A stretch of DNA of 64,000 nucleotides from Gehongia tenuis (GTDB taxonomy: Bacteria; Bacillota; Clostridia; Christensenellales; NSJ-53), in assembly GCF_014384795.1 (NCBI RefSeq), contig NZ_JACRSR010000004.1, positions 1 through 64,000 of the forward strand, read 5' to 3'. Of this stretch, positions 1 through 6,369 are shown piece after piece. Each line of letters opens with the position of its first letter. The first letter of the stretch is position 1. Both the position numbers and the translations under genes were made by a program. The notes under the pieces were generated by a model. That model worked only from the letters and a program-made list of their open reading frames with translations, was not told the DNA's origin and ran no database searches.

Positions 1-162
1 GAGCGCCCATGCCTTGCGCCGCTGGTCCGGTGTGATGCTCCTGCCGTCGCTTAGGTAGATATCACACTCAGCGCTGATCCGGTACCCTTCCGGCAGTTGG
101 AGCGGGGCGGACACATGGACCAGGCCATCCTCCAATTTGTTTACCCGCCCCGTCACAATCAT
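1..162 (-). CDS. Phage HNH-nuclease-like protein, N-terminal part (partial)
   Basis: Only the first 54 codons are inside the window; the gene continues past the left edge. The start is an ATG at 162 with an AGGAGG ribosome binding site about 8 bases upstream. The visible residues form a short beta-rich N-terminus and then DGRSITPDQRRKAWAL, which resembles the N-terminus of the putative HNHc nuclease family found in recombination modules of Firmicute phages. No catalytic residues are visible because they lie outside the window. It follows the RecA-like ATPase by 15 bases in the same leftward operon, which fits a recombination/repair role. The family call is an inference from the N-terminus and neighbours. 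Confidence 0.55.
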   Translation of the reverse strand, partial: MIVTGRVNKLEDGLVHVSAPLQLPEGYRISAECDIYLSDGRSITPDQRRKAWAL

Positions 163-177
163 GCCGTTCACCTCCTG

Positions 178-1038
178 TTAAGCGCTTTCGCTCTTACTCG
201 CTTCCAATCGTTTTTTCATGCACCCTACGCACAGCTGGGCGGCGTAATGTTCACGCCCATATTGGATCAGTTCTTCCACGGTTGATTTCGAGGTGGGCCG
301 GATATGACTGCCGCATTCCTCACACTTTGGCGGTTCCTCGCCCGATTCAAGCCATTCGGCCAGCTCCTGGCCTATGCTTTCGCTGAGCTCAAAGACGCGC
401 CCATCCAGGAGGCTTGTGCGGTCCTTGGTAGCTATGGCCTGGTGGCTCTGGTCCACCTCGACAAAGACCGAAAATTCGTACTCCATGCCATCCCGCTGGA
501 TCGGTGCCATGCCCACTTTGCGGATAGCCGTCTTGCCATTGACCACTTCCTGCACATAATCCATTTTCGCCCGGAAGGTAGCGATGATATGGCATCCGCT
601 GTGGATGATGGTATCCACCAGGCGATTGTGCAAGGGAGTGATCTCCCGCCATGCGGCCCAACCGTTTTTGTTGCTCTTTTCGATCTGGCCCTTCTTGTCC
701 AGGAGCCCGCCGGTTCCCGCCCAGGCATGGGTCAAGCTGTCGATGATCACCACTTCCATGCCCGCCTGTTCGCATTCCTTCAGGGCGTTCAGGTACTTTT
801 CTGGGGTGTAGGGAGCCAAGATATCAATGATGTTGTACTCCCCTATGGCGATTCCCTGGTGGGCATAGTTCGCGTAGAGGTCGCCGCTCCCGTTCTCCGT
901 GTCTATAAGGCATATCTTGGACCAATCCTTGCAGATCCCATGCGCCACCAACAGGGCGCCCATGGTCTTGCCACTCCCTGCCGGGCCCGATATCCCCAAG
1001 CGAAGCTTAGCCTTCAGGCGTTGTGCTTTTCGGATCAA
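178..1038 (-). CDS. Phage RecA-like AAA ATPase (Sak4-type) with C-terminal zinc ribbon
   Basis: ATP-binding protein of 286 residues from a phage recombination module. The Walker A motif GPAGSGKT is at residues 18-25 and a Walker B strand VVIID at 96-100. Single-domain RecA-like ATPases of this kind (AAA_24/Sak4 type) assist single-strand annealing during phage replication. The C-terminus carries two CxxC pairs (C239/C242 and C270/C273) separated by a helix, a likely zinc-binding site. Translation starts at a TTG at 1038, with GAGGAG upstream, and overlaps the stop of the preceding Gam-like gene by 4 bases (TTGA), so the two are probably coupled. The HNH-like gene follows at once. The exact subfamily is inferred. 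Confidence 0.8.
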   Translation of the reverse strand: MIRKAQRLKAKLRLGISGPAGSGKTMGALLVAHGICKDWSKICLIDTENGSGDLYANYAHQGIAIGEYNIIDILAPYTPEKYLNALKECEQAGMEVVIIDSLTHAWAGTGGLLDKKGQIEKSNKNGWAAWREITPLHNRLVDTIIHSGCHIIATFRAKMDYVQEVVNGKTAIRKVGMAPIQRDGMEYEFSVFVEVDQSHQAIATKDRTSLLDGRVFELSESIGQELAEWLESGEEPPKCEECGSHIRPTSKSTVEELIQYGREHYAAQLCVGCMKKRLEASKSESA

Positions 1039-1574
1039 AACCAGCTCCTCCTCTCCGCCTCGAACTTTGGGGGCTGCTCCTCAGCTTTGACGCCCTCAAC
1101 CACCTGTCCGTCATCGTCTACCACCTGTCCGTCATGGATGGTGGTCGTGAGTTTTAGACTTGCCCAGTCCGGGGTCTCGGTGACCTTGGTCTTGATGTAC
1201 TCCTCCTTGCCCTGCTCCTTGAGCCAGGCCAGGAGCCGCTCATCATCCCGGACATACTTCGGGGCTGGGTATTTGAGCCGCAAAACGCCGGACGGCAGGT
1301 CATAGGTCTCCTGGGTCTTGCTCCTGCGCTTGGCCTTGGGGCCCAGGCCCTCAAAGTAGGCGCGGAGCGGCCCAAGGTAATAGTCCCGCTCCCGGCTGCA
1401 CTTGTCGGTGTAGTCCTGAATCACGTCCTCATAGTACTTGATCCATTTGCGGCTGGTCTCCACAATGCGCTGTTCCCTGGCATTGATCTCATCGATCTTT
1501 TGCAGGGCCCTTTCCGCCTCGATATCGTCTCTGATCTCATAGGCCTTGGGCCCCTCATATTTGTAAGCTTCCAT
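1035..1574 (-). CDS. Host-nuclease inhibitor Gam-like protein
   Basis: About 179 residues, starting at the ATG at 1574, which has AAGGAGG 5 bases upstream; a longer frame from 1613 lacks such a site. The N-terminal half is a charged helix-rich, probably coiled-coil, segment. The second half has the pattern typical of the Gam-like family: LPSGVLRLKYPAPKYV followed by DDERLLAWLK and DWASLK. Gam proteins bind double-strand DNA ends and block RecBCD/AddAB-type nucleases. It sits directly before the Sak4-like ATPase with a 4-base overlap, the usual neighbourhood for this family in Firmicute phages. The C-terminal tail has a short repeated acidic stretch, VVDDDGQVVEGV. Confidence 0.75.
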   Translation of the reverse strand: MEAYKYEGPKAYEIRDDIEAERALQKIDEINAREQRIVETSRKWIKYYEDVIQDYTDKCSRERDYYLGPLRAYFEGLGPKAKRRSKTQETYDLPSGVLRLKYPAPKYVRDDERLLAWLKEQGKEEYIKTKVTETPDWASLKLTTTIHDGQVVDDDGQVVEGVKAEEQPPKFEAERRSWF

Positions 1575-1615
1575 GGTTCCCTCCTTACCAGGGGGAGGTG
1601 CGCCCTCCCCCATTG

Positions 1616-1822
1616 TCAGAAATTACGCCCAACAAGATATAATCCATCTTGACCTTTCGCCGGCGAGTGGGTATAATGTAATTGTGATTTTTGCTTGGGG
1701 CCTTCTTTGGGTCCTTCTTTTTTTGCCTCTTTTCCCGGGAATAGGTCGCGTACGCTCCCCAGGAGGTCGTCTTCGCTCCCTGTGAGGTCATCCAGCACAT
1801 GTAAGGGATCATCATATTTCAT
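1616..1822 (-). CDS. Small charged phage protein, unknown function
   Basis: 68 residues; the start at 1822 is supported by GGAGGTGGAAGG immediately upstream. An overlapping frame starting at 1815 has no ribosome binding site and is discarded. The protein has an acidic N-terminus and a lysine-rich middle (KEAKKEGPKEGPKQK), with no recognised motif. It lies between the zinc-ribbon gene and the Gam-like gene in the leftward early operon, so a role in early phage functions is likely but nothing more can be said. Confidence 0.5.
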   Translation of the reverse strand: MKYDDPLHVLDDLTGSEDDLLGSVRDLFPGKEAKKEGPKEGPKQKSQLHYTHSPAKGQDGLYLVGRNF

Positions 1823-1833
1823 CCTTCCACCTC

Positions 1834-2106
1834 CTACGCAATATCCTCATTGCCGAAGCTTGCCGCCTCCTTGCGGCCCTCCATGATCTTGTTGTAGCAG
1901 TCCTCGCAATACAGGTCTACATCATCCCAGGGACGGTATACAGCGCCATGGATGGGCTTACCGCATCGGTCACAGCACCCATTCCACTCCTCCTCGCCCC
2001 GCTCCTCATCCAGGTACTCATCATAGCAGAGCCCGCATAGCGGCATACCATTCCGACCATGGTACATAATGCTGTACTCCGCGCCGCATTTGTCACATCT
2101 GCACAT
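1834..2106 (-). CDS. Tandem zinc-ribbon phage protein
   Basis: 90 residues with four CxxC pairs (CDKC, CGLC, CDRC, CEDC), so it should fold as two small treble-clef or LIM-like zinc ribbons. The start at 2106 has AAAAGGAGG upstream. The spacing between pairs (about 20 residues) repeats, suggesting internal duplication. Such proteins are common and uncharacterised in phage early operons. Its N-terminus is clearly similar to the truncated frame at 2617-2712 (CD[KQ]CG.E followed by MY.G), so the element carries, or carried, two paralogous copies. Confidence 0.7.
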   Translation of the reverse strand: MCRCDKCGAEYSIMYHGRNGMPLCGLCYDEYLDEERGEEEWNGCCDRCGKPIHGAVYRPWDDVDLYCEDCYNKIMEGRKEAASFGNEDIA

Positions 2107-2146
2107 CCTTATCCCTCCTTTTGTTTGTCCTCATTTTGTGGTACAA

Positions 2147-2344
2147 TCACTTTGGTTCCAATAGATCATCGATACTTTTGACCCGGAAAAAATTTTTTAG
2201 CTTTTGCCACACTCCGACGCTACCTTTCGAGGTGCCAGCCTCAAGGCGGCTGTAGTGTTGCTTGGAAATTCCGATTGCTTTTGCGACTTCCTCTTGAGTA
2301 AGTTTTGATCGCAATCTAATTTCCTTTAGGTGCTCCCTTTTCAC
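2147..2344 (-). CDS. XRE-family HTH regulator, Cro-like (module A)
   Basis: 65 residues, almost entirely one helix-turn-helix domain (LTQEEVAKAIGISKQHYSRLE). The start is a GTG at 2344 with AAAGGAGG at a good distance; no better ATG exists. It is divergent from a second XRE gene at 2429, and the 84 bases between them contain two identical operators and two face-to-face promoters. By analogy with phage switches the leftward member is the Cro-like protein, co-transcribed with the early genes at 2106-1. That functional label is inference from orientation and size. Confidence 0.8.
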   Translation of the reverse strand: MKREHLKEIRLRSKLTQEEVAKAIGISKQHYSRLEAGTSKGSVGVWQKLKNFFRVKSIDDLLEPK

Positions 2345-2358
2345 GGTTCCTCCTTTCT

Positions 2359-2410
2359 GTCACTTGTTAAGTGACTTCTATACTTGTATTATAGTCACTT
2401 GTTAAGTGAC
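2359..2410. promoter_or_regulatory. Divergent promoters with two identical 17-bp operators (module A)
   Basis: The palindrome GTCACTTGTTAAGTGAC occurs twice, at 2359-2375 and 2394-2410, with starts 35 bases apart. Rightward promoter: TTGTTA (2364-2369), 17-base spacer, TATTAT (2387-2392). Leftward promoter: TTAACA (2405-2400), 17-base spacer, TATAGA (2382-2377). Each -35 box lies inside an operator, so one repressor dimer per site would shut either promoter. This is the expected layout of a lysogeny switch between the XRE genes at 2344 and 2429. Confidence 0.85.
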
Positions 2411-2428
2411 TGTCAAGGGGGTTTTGGA

Positions 2429-2659
2429 ATGTTTCCGAAAAAAATTTTTGCTATCCGAATCAAAGAGCTTCGCCAGGCAAATGGTCTCACTTTGGCCCAG
2501 CTTGGACAACTTTTTGGTGTTTCTAAGCAATCTGCCCAGCGTTGGGAAACCGGGGTTAATGTTCCTTCAGCCGAAAACCTTGTTGACATGGCCGACTACT
2601 TCGGCGTGTCCCTCGACTACCTCGTGGGCAGGTCGGACGATCCTACTTTGCATAAGTAG
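2429..2659 (+). CDS. XRE-family HTH repressor (module A)
   Basis: 76 residues from the ATG at 2429 (AGGGGG upstream); an in-frame earlier start at 2384 lies inside the promoter and is unlikely. An HTH domain (LTLAQLGQLFGVSKQSAQRWE) is followed by the short dimerisation tail ADYFGVSLDYLVGRSD that is common in small Firmicute phage repressors. There is no peptidase domain, so it would not self-cleave in the SOS response. It is transcribed away from the Cro-like gene at 2344 and converges on the leftward operon of module B. Its 3' end overlaps, on the opposite strand, a truncated zinc-ribbon frame. Confidence 0.8.
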   Translation: MFPKKIFAIRIKELRQANGLTLAQLGQLFGVSKQSAQRWETGVNVPSAENLVDMADYFGVSLDYLVGRSDDPTLHK

Positions 2660-2712
2660 TCCGGCCCCCGGTACATCGTGTAGTGCTCCTCGCCGCACTG
2701 ATCGCATCTCAT
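2617..2712 (-). pseudogene. Truncated zinc-ribbon gene at a cassette junction
   Basis: A 31-codon frame starts at the ATG at 2712 with AAGGAG upstream, directly after the stop codon of the gene at 2713. It reads MRCDQCGEEHYTMYRG, then DYLC, which matches the start of the intact zinc-ribbon protein at 1834-2106. After the third cysteine the similarity stops and the frame runs into the antisense of the XRE gene's 3' end, terminating at 2617. The break near 2650-2660 therefore looks like a recombination joint where module A was inserted. Whether the peptide is made is unknown. Confidence 0.6.
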
Positions 2713-2919
2713 TTAATCAACTCCTTCCTTACACATCATCCCACCGCCCTCAACATACTGCCGCATTTTTTCAGCCAACAGTTTACCGATGTTTTGGTGT
2801 AGCTTTTCTTCCCCTTGGGCAAGTTCTTCGGTTGCTTTGACATAGATCGGAACAGCGGGCAAAAACTCGCCCGTTTTGGGATCACGTGCCGCTGTAACGC
2901 CGATTTGGATAAAGCGCAT
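2713..2919 (-). CDS. Small phage early protein, unknown function
   Basis: 68 residues; the start at 2919 has AAAAGGAG upstream at a normal distance. An alternative overlapping frame from 2927 has its ATG too close to that site. The N-terminal half (RFIQIGVTAARDPKTGEFLPAVPIYV) looks like beta strands and the rest is helical. It belongs to the leftward operon of module B (3586 to 2712), directly upstream of the truncated zinc-ribbon frame. No family is recognised. Confidence 0.55.
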   Translation of the reverse strand: MRFIQIGVTAARDPKTGEFLPAVPIYVKATEELAQGEEKLHQNIGKLLAEKMRQYVEGGGMMCKEGVD

Positions 2920-2933
2920 AGAATCATCTCCTT

Positions 2934-3158
2934 TTAAGTCTTGCGGGAGGACTTAGACAACACTTGTGGTATCAGCATGGTGATGTCTTGGACTTCTACG
3001 GACAGTACATCACACAGACACATGACCTCTGTCCACGTAAAATTTAGCCGTCCTTTTATCTTGCGCCCTAAACTTTGAGGGGTTATGCCTAGCTGACGAG
3101 CTACATAGGTTTGCGTTATTCCGCGCCCATACAAATACTTTTGCAATTCCGTTTTCAT
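2934..3158 (-). CDS. XRE-like HTH protein in phage early operon
   Basis: 74 residues from the ATG at 3158, which has GGGAGGAG upstream; the longer frame from 3296 overlaps the preceding small gene and is rejected. It contains an HTH (ITQTYVARQLGITPQSLGRK) followed by LNFTWTEVMCLCDVLSVEV, a short version of the phage-type XRE fold. Third gene of the module B leftward operon. It may be a secondary regulator or excision-related protein; orientation and size do not decide between these. Confidence 0.7.
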   Translation of the reverse strand: MKTELQKYLYGRGITQTYVARQLGITPQSLGRKIKGRLNFTWTEVMCLCDVLSVEVQDITMLIPQVLSKSSRKT

Positions 3159-3186
3159 GTTATCTCCTCCCTGCGCCCTCCGTTCT

Positions 3187-3366
3187 TCATGCACGCTTGT
3201 AGTCATTGCAAAACCGGATCGCTTCCACTTCGGAATCAAATACATCGACCCATACATCGCAGGACCGTGTCTCTGTACAGCCGCTTTCCTCGCCATCTCG
3301 TGCCGGCCTTACTCGCGCCACCATTCTTCCATTGTCGAACACCTTGGCTTCCACCGCGTATTTCAT
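3187..3366 (-). CDS. 59-residue phage early protein, unknown function
   Basis: A short gene starting at the ATG at 3366 with AGGGG 8 bases upstream and ending in TGA at 3187. The protein begins MKYAVEAKVFDNGRMVARVR and ends with an acidic strand and helix (CDVWVDVFDSEVEAIRF). The alternating strand pattern suggests a small alpha/beta fold. It fills the space between two HTH genes exactly, 28 bases before the next gene and 25 after the previous one, and uses the operon's frame and strand, which supports it as real. No function is recognised. Confidence 0.65.
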   Translation of the reverse strand: MKYAVEAKVFDNGRMVARVRPARDGEESGCTETRSCDVWVDVFDSEVEAIRFCNDYKRA

Positions 3367-3391
3367 ATTTTCAGCCCCTTTTCACTCTTCA

Positions 3392-3586
3392 TCACTTAGT
3401 ATCCTCATAAAACCTTGTCCAATCTTCATCGAGCACTGCCGCAAGTCGCTTAGCAATTGCTGGTTCTGGAGTACGCTGGCCTTGCTCAATGTAGGACACT
3501 GTTCTGCCACAGGTATCCGCTTTGTATGCAAGCCTTTCCTGGGACAGACCAAGTGATAAGCGTTTTTCCCTCATCCAGGTCCGCAT
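3392..3586 (-). CDS. XRE-family HTH regulator, Cro-like (module B)
   Basis: 64 residues with a single HTH (LSQERLAYKADTCGRTVSYIE). The ATG at 3586 has AAAGGAGGG upstream. First gene of the leftward operon of module B and divergent from the repressor gene at 3747. In a lambda-like switch this is the Cro position. Its sequence is not close to that of the module A regulator at 2147-2344, and the operators of the two modules differ, so the two switches should be independent. Confidence 0.8.
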   Translation of the reverse strand: MRTWMREKRLSLGLSQERLAYKADTCGRTVSYIEQGQRTPEPAIAKRLAAVLDEDWTRFYEDTK

Positions 3587-3686
3587 TTTATCCCTCCTTT
3601 GCCATGGTCATATCAATTTGATTGTGGTATATTATTGATACACGCCCGCACACTGCATATAGGGCGCTTGTGCTTGGTATGGATAT

Positions 3687-3739
3687 AGTATACTCTTAAT
3701 TTTTAAGAGTGTCAATAATATATTCTTATTTTTTGAGAG
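3687..3739. promoter_or_regulatory. Divergent promoter and operator region (module B)
   Basis: The palindrome ACTCTTAATTTTTAAGAGT (3692-3710) fills the spacer of a near-consensus leftward promoter: TTGACA (3715-3710), 17 bases, TATACT (3692-3687). A degenerate second copy lies at about 3722-3739, centred 30 bases (three helical turns) away. A weaker rightward promoter, TTAATT-17-TATATT (3696-3724), has its -35 box in the first operator. The pattern suggests that repressor binding blocks the leftward early promoter and autoregulates the repressor gene at 3747. Confidence 0.75.
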
Positions 3740-3746
3740 GAATCCC

Positions 3747-4091
3747 ATGGATATTACTGTTGAGCGAATTGTACAACTGATAAAAAGTAAAAAAATTGCC
3801 GAGGCTACCTTTGCCGAGGATATCGGTATGGGGCGAAATACGGTTAACAATTGGAAGGGCGGCAGAAGCAAAACATATCTAAAAAAAGTTGATGCGATTG
3901 CAGACTATTTTGGCGTGTCTGTCGATTACCTTTTAGGTCGTACCGACAATCCCGCACCTCCTAGGCTCAATGCCGATAATGCTATTATCGTCCAGGGCGA
4001 CTATGTAGGGCCTGTTACAGAGGACGAGCGAGTATTCGTGGAGCAAGTTCTTAAAGCATATCGTGAACAGCAAAAGCATGATAAGTCCTAA
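3747..4091 (+). CDS. XRE-family phage repressor (module B)
   Basis: 114 residues from the ATG at 3747 (GAGAGGA upstream). The N-terminal HTH (residues about 8-45) ends in KVDAIADYFGVSVDYLLGRTD, the same dimerisation segment as in the module A repressor. A linker rich in Asn/Asp and a C-terminal helix (EDERVFVEQVLKAYREQQKH) follow; there is no LexA-type peptidase domain. It is transcribed rightward toward the integrase and ends before a strong terminator at 4171. It is the best candidate for the element's main repressor. Confidence 0.85.
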   Translation: MDITVERIVQLIKSKKIAEATFAEDIGMGRNTVNNWKGGRSKTYLKKVDAIADYFGVSVDYLLGRTDNPAPPRLNADNAIIVQGDYVGPVTEDERVFVEQVLKAYREQQKHDKS

Positions 4092-4170
4092 TTAAATATA
4101 TAAAGTGATATTTTTTGCATATACTTATGGAATCCTTTGCTTTGATTTGGTATAATTTCCACAAATCTGT

Positions 4171-4199
4171 AGCGGGAGTTTAGGGGCTCCCGCTTTTTT
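4171..4199 (+). terminator. Intrinsic terminator after the module B repressor
   Basis: 8-bp GC-rich stem AGCGGGAG/CTCCCGCT with an 8-base loop followed by six T residues. It separates the repressor transcript from the SOS-box promoter of the integrase region. Confidence 0.85.
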
Positions 4200-4233
4200 G
4201 TCTATGAATAATACTGGTTATTCCAATTGAGCC

Positions 4234-4284
4234 TTGCATTTACAAAAACTCTTGCTATAATATATATACAAGAACATATGTTCT
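4234..4284 (+). promoter_or_regulatory. Promoter with LexA-type SOS box
   Basis: TTGCAT (4234-4239), 16-base spacer, TATAAT (4256-4261), then the perfect palindrome AGAACATATGTTCT at 4271-4284. The core GAAC-N4-GTTC matches the Gram-positive LexA (DinR) operator consensus. The box covers the expected transcription start, so LexA would block the small ORF at 4309 and probably the serine integrase behind it. This would couple integrase expression to DNA damage; that consequence is inferred. Confidence 0.7.
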
Positions 4285-4308
4285 TATTATTTGCAGGAGT
4301 AGAGATTT

Positions 4309-4533
4309 ATGTTATATATCATTGTTCCAATCGCTCTCGGTCGATGTAATGCTTTATTGGTTGATAACACTTTGTTTATTGAGAAGGCTCTGTCTCGGTC
4401 AGAAGCAGTCTATGTCATAAAACTGGCAATATCAAAACAACTACTCCATAGAAAGGCCCCTGAATGCATTGATATATGCTCTGTTAAGCACCGTGGCAAT
4501 CAATATATAATGAGAATAAAGATAATGAATTGA
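4309..4533 (+). CDS. Small ORF upstream of the integrase, unknown function
   Basis: 74 residues; the ATG at 4309 has GCAGGAG at 8 bases. It starts hydrophobic (LYIIVPIALGRCNALLV) and ends basic (VKHRGNQYIMRIKIMN). It is first in the transcript behind the SOS box and is followed 16 bases later by the integrase gene. Position and size are those of a recombination directionality factor or integrase leader, but no excisionase-like HTH is visible and the protein is not recognised. Base composition is AT-rich compared with the chromosome to the right. Confidence 0.5.
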   Translation: MLYIIVPIALGRCNALLVDNTLFIEKALSRSEAVYVIKLAISKQLLHRKAPECIDICSVKHRGNQYIMRIKIMN

Positions 4534-4549
4534 AAAGGGAGCCGACAAA

Positions 4550-6094
4550 ATGAAAAATGCAGTAATTTATGCCCGATTTTCTTCCCATGCTCAAAACGAG
4601 CAATCCATCGAAGGGCAGCTTCGAGTATGCCATGAATTTGCAAAACGGGAAGGCTATACGGTTATCGGCGAGTATATTGATCGTGCCATTTCCGGGCGGT
4701 CGGATGATCGTCCAGAGTTCCAACGCATGATCAGCGACGCTAGAAAACGCGCATTCCAGTTCGTGATCGTATACAAACTCGATAGATTTACGCGGAACCG
4801 TTATGATAGCGCGATCTACAAGCACAAGCTTAAACAATATGGCGTAAAGGTTCTGTCCGCAATGGAGAATATTGGCGACAACCCCGAAAGCATTATATTG
4901 GAGGCTGTGTTGGAAGCATCGGCGGAATACTATTCTGTCGATCTTTCCCAGAAAATTAAACGCGGGCGTCAAGACAGCGCTACAAAAGGGAAATTTGTTG
5001 GCGGAAGGGTGCCGATCGGATATAAATCTATCGGAGGCCAGCTTGTGATCGACGAGGCCAAAGCACCCATCATTAAATACGCCTTCGAGGAATATGCCAA
5101 AGGAACTAAGAAAAGAGACATCATTGCCGAACTCAATGCCCGAGGCCTGCGCAACTTGAACGGTAATCCTTACGGCTGCACAGCTCTCCAAACTGCGCTC
5201 AAGAATAAAAAGTATGTTGGTATCTTGGAGCAGTCTGGCGTGGTCGTTGAGGGAGGATGCCCCGCAATCATTGACAAGGAGACTTTCAGCAAGGTACAGG
5301 AACGCTTGGAGAAAAACAGACGTCAGGGTGCAAAAAATAAAGCCAAGATTGAATATCTATTGACCGGAAAGCTATTCTGTGGTTATTGCGGATCTCCCAT
5401 GCAGGGCGTATCGGGCACCGGAAAAAACGGCAAGAGATGGAGTTACTATCAATGTCCAAAGCGTCGCCGAAAAGAGGGATGCAATAAGCTCAACGAAAAA
5501 AAAGACTTTTTGGAATGGTACATTGTTGAGCAAACTGTTGAATATGTCCTCGTGCCTGAGCGGATGAAGCATATCGCCGCTGCTGTCGTGGCTCAGTATG
5601 ACAGTGAGTTTAACGATGGTAAGGTAAAAGAAATGGAACGCCGCATCGCTTGGCTGGAACGGGAAATTGCTAAAATTGCGAATACAGTCATCGACATGCC
5701 CAAAGAAGGCCGCAAGCCCTTGTATGATAAGATTGAGCAATATGGACTTGAAAAAACGGATATAGAAATCGATCTTGCCAAAATGAAGGTCGCAAACCGA
5801 ATTCGCTTTACTGAGAAAGATATCATGGCTTGGCTCAAGGTTTTCTGTAAAGGTGATCTGTTTGACATGGATTTTCGGAGGCGCATCATTGATGTACTTG
5901 TCAATTCTGTGTACCTGTACGACGATAAAACCGTCATATACTATAATATAAAAGGCGGTAAGCAAGTATCTTATATAGATATGCTAGAAAACACTGAAAG
6001 CATTGAAACCTTCGAAGACCCTCTGGATTCTTCTAACGATCGTATATCAAACGGCTTGCTCCACCAAAAAGGCATACTACCCGTTAAGGGCTAG
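4550..6094 (+). CDS. Large serine recombinase (site-specific integrase)
   Basis: 514 residues. The N-terminal resolvase domain has the catalytic motif YARFSSHAQ with Ser at residue 11, and the YKLDRFTRNR segment with the catalytic arginines. A recombinase domain follows (GRVPIGYKSIGG onward to about residue 250), then a zinc ribbon (CGYCGSPM, later YYQCP and a further Cys), a coiled coil (KVKEMERRIAWLEREIAKI) and a C-terminal tail. These are the domains of phage and ICE large serine integrases, which join attP and attB without host factors. The start at 4550 has AAGGGAG upstream. It is the last gene of the element and its terminator overlaps the stop. It shares a transcript with the SOS-box ORF at 4309. 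Confidence 0.95.
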   Translation: MKNAVIYARFSSHAQNEQSIEGQLRVCHEFAKREGYTVIGEYIDRAISGRSDDRPEFQRMISDARKRAFQFVIVYKLDRFTRNRYDSAIYKHKLKQYGVKVLSAMENIGDNPESIILEAVLEASAEYYSVDLSQKIKRGRQDSATKGKFVGGRVPIGYKSIGGQLVIDEAKAPIIKYAFEEYAKGTKKRDIIAELNARGLRNLNGNPYGCTALQTALKNKKYVGILEQSGVVVEGGCPAIIDKETFSKVQERLEKNRRQGAKNKAKIEYLLTGKLFCGYCGSPMQGVSGTGKNGKRWSYYQCPKRRRKEGCNKLNEKKDFLEWYIVEQTVEYVLVPERMKHIAAAVVAQYDSEFNDGKVKEMERRIAWLEREIAKIANTVIDMPKEGRKPLYDKIEQYGLEKTDIEIDLAKMKVANRIRFTEKDIMAWLKVFCKGDLFDMDFRRRIIDVLVNSVYLYDDKTVIYYNIKGGKQVSYIDMLENTESIETFEDPLDSSNDRISNGLLHQKGILPVKG

Positions 6095-6104
6095 TATGCC
6101 TTTT
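6066..6104 (+). terminator. Terminator overlapping the integrase stop
   Basis: A 14-bp stem (AAAAAGGCATACTA with TAGTATGCCTTTTT-like partner) around a 12-base loop that contains the integrase stop codon, followed by TTTTATTT. A good rho-independent terminator for the outward-reading integrase. Confidence 0.85.
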
Positions 6105-6113
6105 ATTTCTTAA

Positions 6114-6335
6114 AAAGCCGGAGTAAGAGATAAAGACACATGGGGAATTCAGTTGGACGGGGAAACAATTCTCCAGCTTGCCATGGAGGAATATGAGCGG
6201 GCTAAAGTTAATCGGCAGCTTGGCGATACCTGCGCCCCGTGCCTATAGGATATAGCCGCAAGATTAAATGAAGGGATCGAATCGGAGCTGCCCTTTTTAG
6301 AAAAAATTATTCATCAAAGGCTGTCGGCTCTGTAG
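6114..6335 (+). pseudogene. Decayed reading frame at the element/chromosome border
   Basis: One frame from 6114 to a TAG at 6333-6335 reads like protein, interrupted by a single in-frame TAG at 6246-6248. The first part contains DTWGIQLDGETILQLAMEEY and ends CAPCL; after the stop the frame resumes DIAARLNEGIESELPFLEKI. No start codon with a ribosome binding site is present at its 5' end, which abuts the integrase terminator. It could be the 3' part of the gene into which the element integrated, or an old phage gene. The family is not recognised. The region otherwise holds no gene before the AraC stop at 6370. Confidence 0.45.
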
Positions 6336-6369
6336 CCGTACAAAATTCATCAGCCTCTCCCATGCAGAA

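Noticed and set aside
304..1305. Long rightward frame opposite the ATPase and Gam genes
   Set aside because: It is antisense to two well-supported genes, has low-complexity composition and no ribosome binding site.
2736..2927. Alternative leftward frame overlapping the gene at 2713-2919
   Set aside because: Its ATG is only a base or two from the AAGGAG site, which fits the 2919 start instead.
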